From NCBI RefSeq assembly GCF_020594515.1, contig NZ_JAJCTH010000025.1, positions 1 to 48,969 on the forward strand: a stretch of DNA of 48,969 nucleotides, given 5' to 3'. Within the stretch, counting starts at the first letter, position 1. Each line of letters opens with the position of its first letter. Positions 8,928 through 17,681 of this stretch are shown piece by piece. Origin of the DNA: Rhodoferax sp. U2-2l. GTDB lineage: Bacteria > Pseudomonadota > Gammaproteobacteria > Burkholderiales > Burkholderiaceae_C. A program made the translations under genes and the position numbers. The notes below the pieces were generated by a model. The model was not told the origin of the DNA and did not search any database. It worked only from the letters and a program-made list of their open reading frames with translations.

Positions 8928-11900
8928 GGTGTCGAAACTGCTGATCGGGCGATAGGCTCCTGGCGCACGGCCAGCAGCTCCGCCTCCAGCAGCTCGGGGT
9001 GGTACTCCCACATGTCCTCTCGGAACTGCTCGCGCATGGCTTCGCTGACCCGGCGCTCTTCCACATGGATCACGTGGCGTGTTTCGTCTTTCATGATCTC
9101 GAAATACCGGTGCAGGAAGGCGGTCAGCGTGGGCAGGTTCTCGCCGGGGCTGGCCAGCAGCACCTGCAGACCGAGTTTTTCGAGGTAGCGCATGGTGGCC
9201 ACGATGTTGGGCGTGTCCATCTTGTCAAAGGCCTCGTCTAGCAGGATGAGCCGTAGCCCGTCCTGGTTGTTTTCATCCATGCGGTAGGCCGAGGACAGCG
9301 CAGCGCCGGCGATCACGTACAACGGCGCGCGATGCTCGCCACCAGAACCCGGACCGATGCGCCTGCTCAGATGCCCAATGGTCTTGGTGACACCGGTGAC
9401 CGGGTCATCGGTCTCAATTTCGATGTCGAACTCGAAGAACTCCCGGTAGTCATCCAGCGGGCTCTTGACCGCGGCATTGCCGGTGGTAGTTTTCTCGCGC
9501 AGCAACTCCGCGAACTGTGCAGGGATTTCCCCAGGCTCACCAAACAACCCGCCGTCTACCCCAAAATCGGCGACGTTTTCGATGAACTTCTTCAGTGGCA
9601 TCAAGTCGGGCCGAACTTTGGCCTGGAACTGGTACCGCTCCCCATTGGTGAAGGCGGGGGAGGCCTTGAGCGCATCGTTCAAGCGTTTGAAGGTGGTGGT
9701 CTGGTACTTAAGATTGGCGTGCAGGGCCAGCGCCACGTCCTGGCGGAAGGTGTTCTGTGACGCAAGGTAGGCCTCCTGAGCCTGACCTTTGTACTCGGGC
9801 AGCTCCGTGTTCTGCAGTCGGGTGACTTGCTTCTCCATCCATGCTTTGGACTTGCGCCAGTCAGACATCACCTCATCGCTGACAGCTTCGCGGTGCTCGG
9901 TCAGGAAGGTCCCCAGCAGCGTCTGGGCCGGTCCCAGGTGCCGCGTCATGGCGGTGTTGCAGCGTTTGGACTGGGTTTCGCAATGGTTTGCCATCGCCTG
10001 GTAGTCGTCGCCGAATTGCTCCAACAGCGAGTCCCAGCTATCGGACGCGTAGTCTGGGTCATAGTCGATATGACCACGGCAGGACTCATGCACTGATCGT
10101 TTGCTTTCGAGCTCCTGCAGCTTGGCTTGGCATCCCTCGGTCAGTCTGTCCAAGACAGTCTGTGCCCGCACAACGGCGTCACGGGCATCGCGGGCATCTT
10201 TCTCCAGCTGCGGCTTGCGTTCTCGCAGTGCCTGTAGCTTAGCGCACAGGGCCTGGTACTCGGCACTGGTGCTGCCAGCAATACGTTGTTGGGCGAGCTC
10301 TCTTTCGGTGAGCGCTTCGCTCAGCTGGTCTGCAGATCCAAGCAGTAGGCGGAGTGACTCCTGCGACGACAAGCTCTGCACGGCCTTGCGGATCCGATCA
10401 ATGTCGCCTTGGCGCCCTTGAAGGTCGGCTACCTGTTGGTTCAGTTTACGGGATTCGGCCCTGAGTCCGTCGACCTGGCCCTTGGCGCCGGCGCCGATCT
10501 GCAAGTCCGCCTCCGGCACCAGGCGCAGTCGCTCAAAGTCGCCGGGCCCCACCAGCATGCCGTCCAGGGTCAGGGTTCGTTCGCCCCGCAGCGCCTCTTG
10601 GGCGGAATTCGCGCGCTTGAGATTCCCCAGCTTGCCACGCAGGTAGGCCACGGCCATCTGGTTGCTGCCCTGTATCAGACTGGCCACCGTGTCGGCTGCC
10701 GGCTGGGCCTGCCCAGGCCGGGCTCGATCGGAGCGCACGATCTTGACGCCGTAGATGCTGCGTTTGCCCTGCAAGGCCTGGTAGATGCCAAAGGCCTGTT
10801 GTTCTTCCTCCGAGTCCCGCAGCAGGATGGCTTCCACGTTCTTGGTCAAGTAGGCTTCGATCGCTGGCTGCCATTTGGGATCGGTCACCTTCACCAGGTC
10901 GCAGACCGGGGTGGGATGCAATCCGTGGTCCGAGAACTCATGCATCAGCCGGGCCGTGGGTTCACTGACCTGCGCGCGGTTGGTGTTGGCGCGCTCCATC
11001 CCCAGTTTGATCGTCGAGATGCGCTCTGTGGCGATCCGGAGCTGCTCCTTGACGACGTCGTGCTCCTCATTCAGGTGCGCACCAGCGACCTTCAGCGTTT
11101 CTCCAAGGTCCTGGATGATCTGCCCCAGCGCATCCTGGTCGACCCGGTTCTGCTCCCATGAGAAGGCGCCAAGCTGCTGAGCGGCCTGCGCAAGCGCGGG
11201 CTGCCACTGGGCCAGCAGGTCGTTGGAACTGGCGTTTTGGAGCGGCTGCCGGAAGCTGCGGAGTTCCGCCTTCAGCACTACTTCCTGGCGGGCGGTTTTT
11301 GCTTGCGCCTGCGCCAAGTCCCGCTGGGCCCCCGCATTCTCGGCATGGTCCGCATGGGCGCGCTGAAGGCCAGTCAACTGTACTTCTTCGAGCGCCCAGG
11401 CTGCCAGCGCCTGATCTGCTTTGGTGCTGGCCTTGGTGCATTCTTCGACCACACCCTCCTGATCAAACTTCTCGGCCGTCAGCTTCTCGTGGGCCGCATT
11501 GCTGAGCTCGTACGCCGCAGAGGCCTGCAACCCGGTCCACGTGGCGGATTTTCGTGCCTCGGCCAGTGCCGCGTCAAAGTTCTTGCTGACCTCTTGGCCC
11601 TGCTTGATTTTGAGCTCGACGCCCTCGACCAAGAGGTTGATCCGCTTGAAGGTCTCCACCAGCTGCTTGAACCTGGCGATGTTGGTCGGTCGGTCTTCCA
11701 GCACATCGTTGCGAACAATCTGGTCCACCGACTTGGAAAAGCTCATGCGCAGTGCGAAGCGAAAAGCGCGCGCAAACGCGTCGTAGGACGCCGGGCCCGC
11801 CTTGCCGCGCAACATGAACAGCACCTGTTTGACATAGCTGGCGCCATCGTCGAACAGCGGTTCCTCACCGGTGACCTTGGATTGCTCCAGCAGCCGGTGG

Positions 11901-12376
11901 CGGAAACTGCTCCAGGGCAGGGGCATGGTCGACCCGTCCACCGTCTGCAGGTGCTCCGACATGCTCAGCTCCACGCCGCGGATGACGTAGCGCCCCAGCA
12001 CCTTCTCCGCCTCGTTGCCCAAAGAAGCCTCTATGCATACGCCCATGGAAACCGGCTCATTAGTCTCAGTGTCGCGCCAGACCAGTGTGATGTAGGTGGT
12101 GGCCTGCGGCCGCGCACACTGTTCAATGGTGTCCCCGTACTGCCCGAGGCAGTAGGAGCGCAGGGTACGGCTTTGCTGGTGGGATTTGTTATCGGCCTGT
12201 GCATTGAAGTGCATCTGGTTCTTGTTGGCGCCCATCATGGCGATCTGCACGGCATCGAGCGCCGAACTCTTGCCACTGCCGTTGCGGCCGAACAGACCGG
12301 TGATTTCCTCTAGGCGGAATTCCTGCTGCTCGTACAACAGGAACTGCACCAGTTTGACGCTCTCAAGCCGCTTCAT
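8924..12376 (-). CDS. jetC: Wadjet protein JetC (SMC-like ATPase)
   Basis: 1150 residues. Walker A GRNGSGKSS is at residues 30-38. Long alpha-helical coiled-coil arms surround a central hinge region, and the C-terminal ATPase lobe has the ABC signature GPGSGGE (about 1030) followed by LILLDEAFDKMD (Walker B and D-loop). This is the MukB/MksB-like loop-extruding motor of Wadjet, which forms a dimer with JetA and JetB and extrudes plasmid DNA using ATP. The start overlaps the jetB stop as ATGA, and the stop overlaps jetD likewise. Length and motif order match full-length JetC; no frameshift is seen. Confidence 0.9.
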   Translation of the reverse strand: MKRLESVKLVQFLLYEQQEFRLEEITGLFGRNGSGKSSALDAVQIAMMGANKNQMHFNAQADNKSHQQSRTLRSYCLGQYGDTIEQCARPQATTYITLVWRDTETNEPVSMGVCIEASLGNEAEKVLGRYVIRGVELSMSEHLQTVDGSTMPLPWSSFRHRLLEQSKVTGEEPLFDDGASYVKQVLFMLRGKAGPASYDAFARAFRFALRMSFSKSVDQIVRNDVLEDRPTNIARFKQLVETFKRINLLVEGVELKIKQGQEVSKNFDAALAEARKSATWTGLQASAAYELSNAAHEKLTAEKFDQEGVVEECTKASTKADQALAAWALEEVQLTGLQRAHADHAENAGAQRDLAQAQAKTARQEVVLKAELRSFRQPLQNASSNDLLAQWQPALAQAAQQLGAFSWEQNRVDQDALGQIIQDLGETLKVAGAHLNEEHDVVKEQLRIATERISTIKLGMERANTNRAQVSEPTARLMHEFSDHGLHPTPVCDLVKVTDPKWQPAIEAYLTKNVEAILLRDSEEEQQAFGIYQALQGKRSIYGVKIVRSDRARPGQAQPAADTVASLIQGSNQMAVAYLRGKLGNLKRANSAQEALRGERTLTLDGMLVGPGDFERLRLVPEADLQIGAGAKGQVDGLRAESRKLNQQVADLQGRQGDIDRIRKAVQSLSSQESLRLLLGSADQLSEALTERELAQQRIAGSTSAEYQALCAKLQALRERKPQLEKDARDARDAVVRAQTVLDRLTEGCQAKLQELESKRSVHESCRGHIDYDPDYASDSWDSLLEQFGDDYQAMANHCETQSKRCNTAMTRHLGPAQTLLGTFLTEHREAVSDEVMSDWRKSKAWMEKQVTRLQNTELPEYKGQAQEAYLASQNTFRQDVALALHANLKYQTTTFKRLNDALKASPAFTNGERYQFQAKVRPDLMPLKKFIENVADFGVDGGLFGEPGEIPAQFAELLREKTTTGNAAVKSPLDDYREFFEFDIEIETDDPVTGVTKTIGHLSRRIGPGSGGEHRAPLYVIAGAALSSAYRMDENNQDGLRLILLDEAFDKMDTPNIVATMRYLEKLGLQVLLASPGENLPTLTAFLHRYFEIMKDETRHVIHVEERRVSEAMREQFREDMWEYHPELLEAELLAVRQEPIARSAVSTP

Positions 12377-13056
12377 AGTTCATCTCCCTGGTGGTCATCA
12401 ATCGCCACAGGCTCGCCAGCGGCACCATCCTCCTGCGCCTCATCCGGGGCCGCACCCCACTGCGCCAGCCGTATCAAGGCAGTCTCGCCCAGTACATCAA
12501 CGATGGCCGGGCGGATGGCCACGCCACCAGCCGACTGCTCCTGCAAAGGGGTGAGGTGACCACTGTCATTGTCTTCCAGCCGTCGAGCGATGCCCCAGCG
12601 CTTGGCTGAACGCAGCAGCGTGTCGAGCTCGCCGCGAGTGGGTAGGTCGCGCCCGGTCATGAGGTGGAACTTCTCCTGCAGCTCGATGTAGTCGGCCAGG
12701 ACCTCGCCGTGTTCCGTGAGCCCGCCGGCGCGCACGCCTTCGTCGTACAGACCGCGTAGCACCAGGGCAAAAAGCGTCTGGGCCACGGTCGCGGTACCGG
12801 CCTTGGCGTGCCGCGGCAAGGCAGTGACATACCGTAGCTGCCGGTTGATCGACAGGGACACCCCCAACGGAGCCAGTACCTTGGCGAACTCGCGCTCGTA
12901 GAGATCCAGGATGGCATAGGTCACCCGACTGCTCCGGTCGGAGTGGTAGATCACCTGTTCGGCTACCAGCCGGTAGGCCGCGGCTTCGAAGTCTTCGACG
13001 GTATAGATGCCATCTAGCCGGCTGGCCAGATCCTCCCAATCCCGTGGGTTGCTCAT
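12373..13056 (-). CDS. jetB: Wadjet protein JetB (DUF4194, KITE-like)
   Basis: 227 residues, predominantly helical, with the DUF4194 features of JetB: an N-terminal FEAAAYRLVAEQVIYHSD segment, and a C-terminal winged-helix part around PTRGELDTLLRSAKRWGIARRLED followed by an acidic tail. In Wadjet and MksBEF complexes this is the KITE (MukE/MksE-like) subunit bridging kleisin and SMC heads. It overlaps jetA and jetC by 4 bp (ATGA) on each side, so it is translationally coupled. Identification rests on the family pattern and the strict gene order. Confidence 0.85.
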   Translation of the reverse strand: MSNPRDWEDLASRLDGIYTVEDFEAAAYRLVAEQVIYHSDRSSRVTYAILDLYEREFAKVLAPLGVSLSINRQLRYVTALPRHAKAGTATVAQTLFALVLRGLYDEGVRAGGLTEHGEVLADYIELQEKFHLMTGRDLPTRGELDTLLRSAKRWGIARRLEDNDSGHLTPLQEQSAGGVAIRPAIVDVLGETALIRLAQWGAAPDEAQEDGAAGEPVAIDDHQGDEL

Positions 13057-14519
13057 TTGGACTCCCTGTTTTTAGTCTGGCGTTTGCGCCAGCTCAGTGT
13101 GAATGGTTTACCGCTCAAATACGGGTGCTCGGTGACTTCATCACTGGTGTAGCGCAGCTCCATACCTGGGGCTGAAACCCGACCTTCCATTTCCAACCTG
13201 GGAATCCGGGAGTTGGTGGCCATGGCCACGCTGGTCAGGACCTGGAAGGCGCGCAGGTCCTCAATGGATCCGCAAGGCAGGGTGTCGCTGCTGACGGTAG
13301 CAGTGTCCTGCAGCACTTTCTCGGCATAAGCACGCAGCTTCATGGGCGTGATGGACCGGCGCTCCTGAGCGCGGCGCACCAGATTGCCAATGGCGCGTGT
13401 CCGGTCGGAGATGATCACTTGGCGCAAGGGTGTGGGCGCCAGCCGCTGCACTTCTTTGCGTGGCTGAGCTAGGCGAGCACCACCCATCAGGGCATCTGGC
13501 GGGAAGACTGGGGCGACATCGATGTCGGGATTAGCAATCAGCCGATCCATCGTCTGCCTAAGCAGGTTGTCGATGGGCCGTATGGCGCGTAGCTTGTATT
13601 CCAGGAAGGCCAGCGCGCGTCGGTTGGCAACGCGGATCTCTTCGTCCAGGCGCTCCAGGTACTCTTCGATCCGGTCGAGTTCGTACAGGCGCTGCAGGTC
13701 ACGCTGGAATGCGGTCTGGCCTTTTTTCTCGTCCCCACCAGAGAGGCGGTTCACATACCAGTCTTGCAAGCGACTGCGCTGCTCTGGCTGGGTGTCAATG
13801 TCTGTGACGGCGTCCAGAATCTGTTGACGCTTGGACAAGGGGTGCTCCCGGGTGCGCAGCTCCTGGTAGTCCCCAATAAAAACCTCTTGGATGTACGAAG
13901 TGAAAAAGGACCGAACATATTGGGCCGTGGTGGGCTGTGCGCCTATGGCCGCCATGAGGTCGCGCACATTGGTGCCGGTGTTGCGGATGTAGACCAACAG
14001 GTTGCGACACTGTTCGGCCGCTTCCCGCAGCAGGTCGCCGCTGGCTTCACCCTTGTGTACTTGGGCCACGGCAGCGTCGATAGCCCGGATCTTGCCTGAA
14101 ACAAACACGGGACCCGTCTCGGCGAAATTGATCAGTTGGGTCAGCAATTGGCCCACGGCCGGTGCCATGTTGACGGTCTTCTCGATGCCATACTTTTCCA
14201 AGCGGAACCAACCCGCATCGACCAAGCGATTGAAGATGCTGATGGCCCGGATGTTCAGGGGCGTGTCGGGCTGATCGCCGGACTCAGGCTGCCATTCGTC
14301 GGCGTATTTGAGATGGTCCTCAATCTCCTGGGTGATCTCGCGCTGCAGGAAGCCGTAGCTGGGCGGCAGGGGCGCGTCGGGACCGAAGCGCCGACGGTGC
14401 AGATGGCACAGCAGCGCCCAGTAGCCATGGCGGTTTTGCGAGGCAAGCGGACCGAACAGGCGCTCCGGTATGCGCTGGAAGAGCGCCATGGAAGCGGGTG
14501 CTACGCTGGGAACAGCCAT
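13053..14519 (-). CDS. jetA: Wadjet protein JetA (kleisin-like)
   Basis: 488 residues. The N-terminus, MALFQRIPERLFGPLAS after ten extra residues, is typical of the JetA family, with an N-terminal winged helix and long helices (about 270-330, rich in Glu/Arg heptads). It corresponds to the kleisin subunit (MukF/MksF-like) that closes the SMC ring. I favour the ATG at 14519 because GAGGAGGTG lies seven bases before it; the ATG at 14489 has no such site. The first codons overlap the stop of the WYL regulator by 19 bp. It resembles the DUF5716 group (type II Wadjet) more than DUF3375, but the type is not certain from reading alone. Confidence 0.8.
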   Translation of the reverse strand: MAVPSVAPASMALFQRIPERLFGPLASQNRHGYWALLCHLHRRRFGPDAPLPPSYGFLQREITQEIEDHLKYADEWQPESGDQPDTPLNIRAISIFNRLVDAGWFRLEKYGIEKTVNMAPAVGQLLTQLINFAETGPVFVSGKIRAIDAAVAQVHKGEASGDLLREAAEQCRNLLVYIRNTGTNVRDLMAAIGAQPTTAQYVRSFFTSYIQEVFIGDYQELRTREHPLSKRQQILDAVTDIDTQPEQRSRLQDWYVNRLSGGDEKKGQTAFQRDLQRLYELDRIEEYLERLDEEIRVANRRALAFLEYKLRAIRPIDNLLRQTMDRLIANPDIDVAPVFPPDALMGGARLAQPRKEVQRLAPTPLRQVIISDRTRAIGNLVRRAQERRSITPMKLRAYAEKVLQDTATVSSDTLPCGSIEDLRAFQVLTSVAMATNSRIPRLEMEGRVSAPGMELRYTSDEVTEHPYLSGKPFTLSWRKRQTKNRESK

Positions 14520-15358
14520 TTGTGCACCTCCTCGACGTTCTCCACTGCCAGCTGATACTCAGGCGGCAACTCCTTGGCCACGTCCAGGGCCAGTCGCAGC
14601 TCCTGGACCAGGTAGGGCAGCAGAGCGCCGCGGCAGCTGTGCACGCGCGCCGCAGTCCCCTCGAAATACTCGCTACATACAAGGTCCTGCTGGCCAGGTG
14701 TTAGCTTGGGATGCGCCTGGATGCGGACTTTCACCACAGCGTTCCATTTGGTGTCCTCTGCGGCCGTGGATTCGGCCTTCTGGTCCAACATGGAGAGTTT
14801 CGCAATGCGCCCCAGCACGAAGTCCCGAAAGTCACCGGTCTCCAGGCAGTAGCCGCGCATGTGCCAGCGTCGGCCGGCCTGCACCAAGCTGTGTGGCTCC
14901 ACGGTCCGTGGATGTGGCTCGGGGGTGCGCATGGAGCGGTACTCAAGTTTCAGTCGGGTGCCTCGCTCGATAGTCAGACGAATGCGAGAGAAGATGTTGG
15001 GGTTGACATGGGAGAAGCCCCAAGGGGCCACGGTGATCGGGCCGGAACCTGGGGCGAGGTCCGAGTGAATGTCCGCCTCTGCCAGGTATGCGGCCAAACT
15101 CAGATCCGAGGTGCCAGCCTTTAGCTCATTCTGGGCCGTCTTGTAGGCGGCGGGGGTGACAAAGTAAGACTTACTCTTGCTGTCCCACTCAAACCAGTCA
15201 GGGGTTTCTTCCCGGACCTCTCTGAGGAGTTGGCTCACCCGAATACCACTTAGGCCCAGGACTCCCATGATGCGGGCGCGACTCAGACGCCCCTCCCACA
15301 GAGCCATGCGGCGCATGACCTTGTAGCGGTTCTTTTCGAGAAGATTGGGTAGATTCAT
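14501..15358 (-). CDS. BrxR/CapW-like WYL regulator of the Wadjet operon
   Basis: 285 residues from the ATG at 15358; an upstream in-frame start at 15394 would add an AT-rich-encoded, hydrophobic 12 residues that look untranslated. The N-terminal winged helix is at about 5-60 (VMRRMALWEGRLSRARIMGV, then SGIRVSQLLREVRE), the WYL domain at about 130-200 (SLVQAGRRWHMRGYC, then FRDFVLGRIAKL) and a WCX-like C-terminal domain follows. This is the architecture of the BrxR/CapW repressors found at the head of BREX, CBASS and other defence operons. It is the first gene and overlaps jetA by 19 bp, so it probably represses its own operon until an infection-linked ligand is bound. The ligand is unknown. 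Confidence 0.85.
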   Translation of the reverse strand: MNLPNLLEKNRYKVMRRMALWEGRLSRARIMGVLGLSGIRVSQLLREVREETPDWFEWDSKSKSYFVTPAAYKTAQNELKAGTSDLSLAAYLAEADIHSDLAPGSGPITVAPWGFSHVNPNIFSRIRLTIERGTRLKLEYRSMRTPEPHPRTVEPHSLVQAGRRWHMRGYCLETGDFRDFVLGRIAKLSMLDQKAESTAAEDTKWNAVVKVRIQAHPKLTPGQQDLVCSEYFEGTAARVHSCRGALLPYLVQELRLALDVAKELPPEYQLAVENVEEVHKWLFPA

Positions 15359-15440
15359 CGCACTCGAGTCTTTCGTTATAAAAAATAATAACATATATTA
15401 AAATATACTATATACAGATTTATATGTACTAAAGTGAAGT
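15359..15440 (-). promoter_or_regulatory. AT-rich promoter/operator region of the brxR-like/jet operon
   Basis: Directly upstream of the regulator ATG the sequence becomes extremely AT-rich, in contrast to the GC-rich genes on either side. It contains GTTAT/ATAAC arms separated by 8 bases (15376-15393) and repeated TATAC/GTATA blocks near 15403-15415 that could serve as -10 elements and as a dimer operator. The exact promoter cannot be chosen by eye. Confidence 0.45.
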
Positions 15441-15613
15441 GCGCTGCTTGACGCTAGATCTTGCAGACGGTGAACCCCAGTCGCAAAGACTCCAATATCC
15501 GCTGTACATTTGTCAGCGCCCAGCCAGTTCCTGGGCGGAACGCTCACGATGGTTGCGTGATGGTAGCTCCGCTTGCCCAACGGCGGGTGTCAGTGGGAAC
15601 GGTCGTCGCGGGC

Positions 15614-15847
15614 ATGCAAGCCGAAAGTCGGGTTATTGTTCTCAGCCCAATACGATGTGTTTCCGGCGGGTGGACCGCGCTGCGCGCACAGATCGGCTTC
15701 GATGGAGCGATTCGTGAGTTGCTTGTCGAGCTGGCCAACGATGGTGGGTCTACGATCTTTGTCGACAACCTCGACTCTTTCAGTATCGAGGAGAGGCTCA
15801 CGGTCGTCGATGTGGTCAGGGAAGCGACTACCGTTCTGGGATTGTTC
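15614..15847 (+). pseudogene. Fragment of a STAND/AAA-type ATPase
   Basis: An open stretch of about 78 codons reads like the interior of an ATPase: RVIVLSPIRCVSGGWTALR, then RELLVELANDGGSTIFVDNL as a Walker B-type strand, then SIEERLTVVDVVREATTV. No Walker A, start or C-terminal part is present. The reading ends exactly where the opposite-strand gene fragment begins (about 15841). I interpret it as a remnant of a signalling/defence NTPase left by a deletion. It has no ribosome site and is most likely not expressed. Confidence 0.5.
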
Positions 15848-15980
15848 AGGCGCAGCACCAAGGCATGCTTGTCGGCCCCGTCTGGGGTGGTGAAGTGCAC
15901 GCGGTCTCCCTCGGCAAACTGGGCCAGTTGCACGGTGCTCTTGGCCTGATCCAGCAGGTTCAACCGCTCCACGACCATGC
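15841..15980 (-). pseudogene. C-terminal half of a split small gene (right piece at 23271-23358)
   Basis: The minus strand reads GC-ATG then VVERLNLLDQAKSTVQLAQF, AEGDRVHFTTPDG and HALVLRLN before running into the ATPase fragment. The pattern resembles small beta-barrel-like proteins encoded near mobile-element genes; no function is known to me. It begins without its N-terminus. When base 15980 is joined to 23271 the result is an in-frame ...EEDLRYLN-R-MVVERLNLL..., which suggests both are halves of one gene interrupted by the 7.3-kb module. The C-terminal end is also missing, cut at about 15841 by a separate event. Confidence 0.55.
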
Positions 15981-16202
15981 GGGTATTCCTGTTGTGAACG
16001 ACTACATAATCAGCCTAAAGCTGGCTGCACTAGGCTACTTCTACTTTGCAGCGGTTCCTGTCATCGGCGATCAGCCGCCGAGTTCACGCATGCCTAGCAT
16101 GAAGCAGTCTTCGGCGCACCTGGACGGCTAACGGTTTCAACGACCGGCGGCCAACGACGTCGGTGAGCCTCGCGCGAATGGGCTCTTCAATCTGTGATGC
16201 GC
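15981..16202. other. Non-coding left flank of the inserted module
   Basis: 222 bp between the C-terminal half-gene and the stop of the CARF-sigma54 gene. I see no gene, no clear terminator hairpin with T-run and no strong repeat. It may contain the element end. Confidence 0.4.
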
Positions 16203-17681
16203 CTATTGATCCTTCTTGAACGGAACTTCAGAGTCAGGGACGTTGTCCATTGCAGATACCGAATCGAGCCGCAGCGTTTTCTCGTCACAGCTGAGAGCCT
16301 TGGCAGCTGCAGACCAGGTTCCGTGCCGATCTTTGGCCCACTTGGCGAGTCGATCTCTGAACCAGCGGATTCGCGCTGCACGAGTGCCTTCCCCGAATTC
16401 GCTGTTCTCGGAAACTTGTGTCGACGTGAATCGAAGCCAATCGTCCAATGCGGCGCAGAAATTCACCCTCTGATCCGACGCTGACCACCAGGCCATGCAC
16501 AGCAGAGCAAGGCGTTGAAGGTCTCGGAGGTTGCCCATCAGCGGGCTGCGCTGGAGCGCCCCTTCGATCTCAGGTTCCCATGGAGCATCTGCCGGAAAGT
16601 CATCACGCTCCCGGAATTCTTGCCAAACCCGGTTCCAGTCGTCCTTGCAGTCTTCGCGGCACTCGCGCAGCGGTGGAACCGTGACCGAAAGGTGGCTAAG
16701 ACGGTCGAAAAGGTCAGCGTCAACGCGCTCGCGCAGTTCTGTCAAAGGCAGATTCGAGGCACAGACCAGTTCAACGTCGACGCTTTCCTCGCGGTCGCTG
16801 CCGACAGGACGATAGCGTCGTTGGCGATCCTGGAACACGCGTACGAGCTTCCGCTGCACTGGCTTCGGGAGGTCCTGCACTTCGTCTAGGAAGAGAATTC
16901 CGCCATTGGCCTCCTTCAGGAGCCCCGGCCGGTCACCAGCGGCGCCCGTGAAGGCGCCTTTGCGGTGACCAAAGAGCAAGCTCTCGGCGAGTGCCGAGTC
17001 GAGTCCGCCACATGGGACCGTTACTACGCTTTTCCGTCCTTTGAGGGTTGCGATGAACGTTTCAACTAGGCGCGTCTTGCCCGTTCCTCGTTCGCCAAGG
17101 ATGAGCAAGGGCGCCCCGAAGACGCGTGCATACCGAGCAAGGCGCTCCAAGGCCTGGCGACGGGCAGGCGATCGGGCCTGCGCCTCGTAGACCGCCAGCT
17201 GCGGCTGGAGGCGCGCCACGCGCTGTATCTCGGCAAGGTAGGTGGTGATCGAGAAGTCCACGGGATCTATGCGGACCCGGCTCGTCTCGCGACTCATCTG
17301 CGACGACCACAGCTGCGTGCCTTCGGGCAAGGCGCCTCCTGCGTGGAGCATGAGCCACACGCTGTGCATCGCAGGCGTACCCGGCGACACATTGATGTGC
17401 AGGCCCCCTCGAACGCTTCGCAGCCGTGGAAGCACTACATCGCGCATCTGCTCGTAGATCGCTGCATGTTGGGTTGGGTCCTCGAGCGCGATGTCGATGG
17501 GCTCGACCACGGCTTGTCCCACCTTTGCCGGCACATCCGGCGTTCTCGTCGCCTGTACTAGGTAGAGCACTCGATCGATGTCGATGCGCCGGTTCTGGAG
17601 CGCTTTGATGGCGCGGTCGAGCACCTCGATGCCCGCACGCTCGGCGTGCCAGCAGAGAAGCGTTCCCGTGCGCCGGCCCAT
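16203..17681 (-). CDS. CARF-sensor sigma-54 enhancer-binding activator (RtcR-like)
   Basis: 492 residues in three domains. Residues 1-150 look like a CARF-type ligand-binding domain: an N-terminal strand TGTLLCWH, VLYLVQ at 38-43 and the hallmark HINVSPGT-PAMH at 95-106. Residues about 165-400 are a sigma-54 AAA+ domain: Walker A GERGTGKT (196-203), the sigma-54-contacting loop GAFTGA (242-247, intact), Walker B GGILFLDE (260-267) and the sensor/arginine-finger region FDRLSHLSV (325-333). A Fis-like HTH lies near 452-471 (RHGTWSAAAKALSCDEKTLR). It should open sigma-54 promoters when the CARF domain binds a nucleotide or RNA-end ligand. The start overlaps the PLD stop as TGATG. RtcR controls RNA repair genes in other bacteria; here no rtcA or rtcB is present, so the target is most likely its own operon. 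Confidence 0.85.
   Translation of the reverse strand: MGRRTGTLLCWHAERAGIEVLDRAIKALQNRRIDIDRVLYLVQATRTPDVPAKVGQAVVEPIDIALEDPTQHAAIYEQMRDVVLPRLRSVRGGLHINVSPGTPAMHSVWLMLHAGGALPEGTQLWSSQMSRETSRVRIDPVDFSITTYLAEIQRVARLQPQLAVYEAQARSPARRQALERLARYARVFGAPLLILGERGTGKTRLVETFIATLKGRKSVVTVPCGGLDSALAESLLFGHRKGAFTGAAGDRPGLLKEANGGILFLDEVQDLPKPVQRKLVRVFQDRQRRYRPVGSDREESVDVELVCASNLPLTELRERVDADLFDRLSHLSVTVPPLRECREDCKDDWNRVWQEFRERDDFPADAPWEPEIEGALQRSPLMGNLRDLQRLALLCMAWWSASDQRVNFCAALDDWLRFTSTQVSENSEFGEGTRAARIRWFRDRLAKWAKDRHGTWSAAAKALSCDEKTLRLDSVSAMDNVPDSEVPFKKDQ

Noticed and set aside
8928..9011. 28-residue N-terminal extension of JetD
   Set aside because: It lies within jetC, is Ala/Gly/Pro-rich and the ATGA overlap at 8924-8927 gives a better start consistent with the other jet junctions.
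14489..14519. Shorter JetA start at 14489
   Set aside because: It has no Shine-Dalgarno, whereas GAGGAGGTG precedes the ATG at 14519; homologue alignment could still favour the shorter form.
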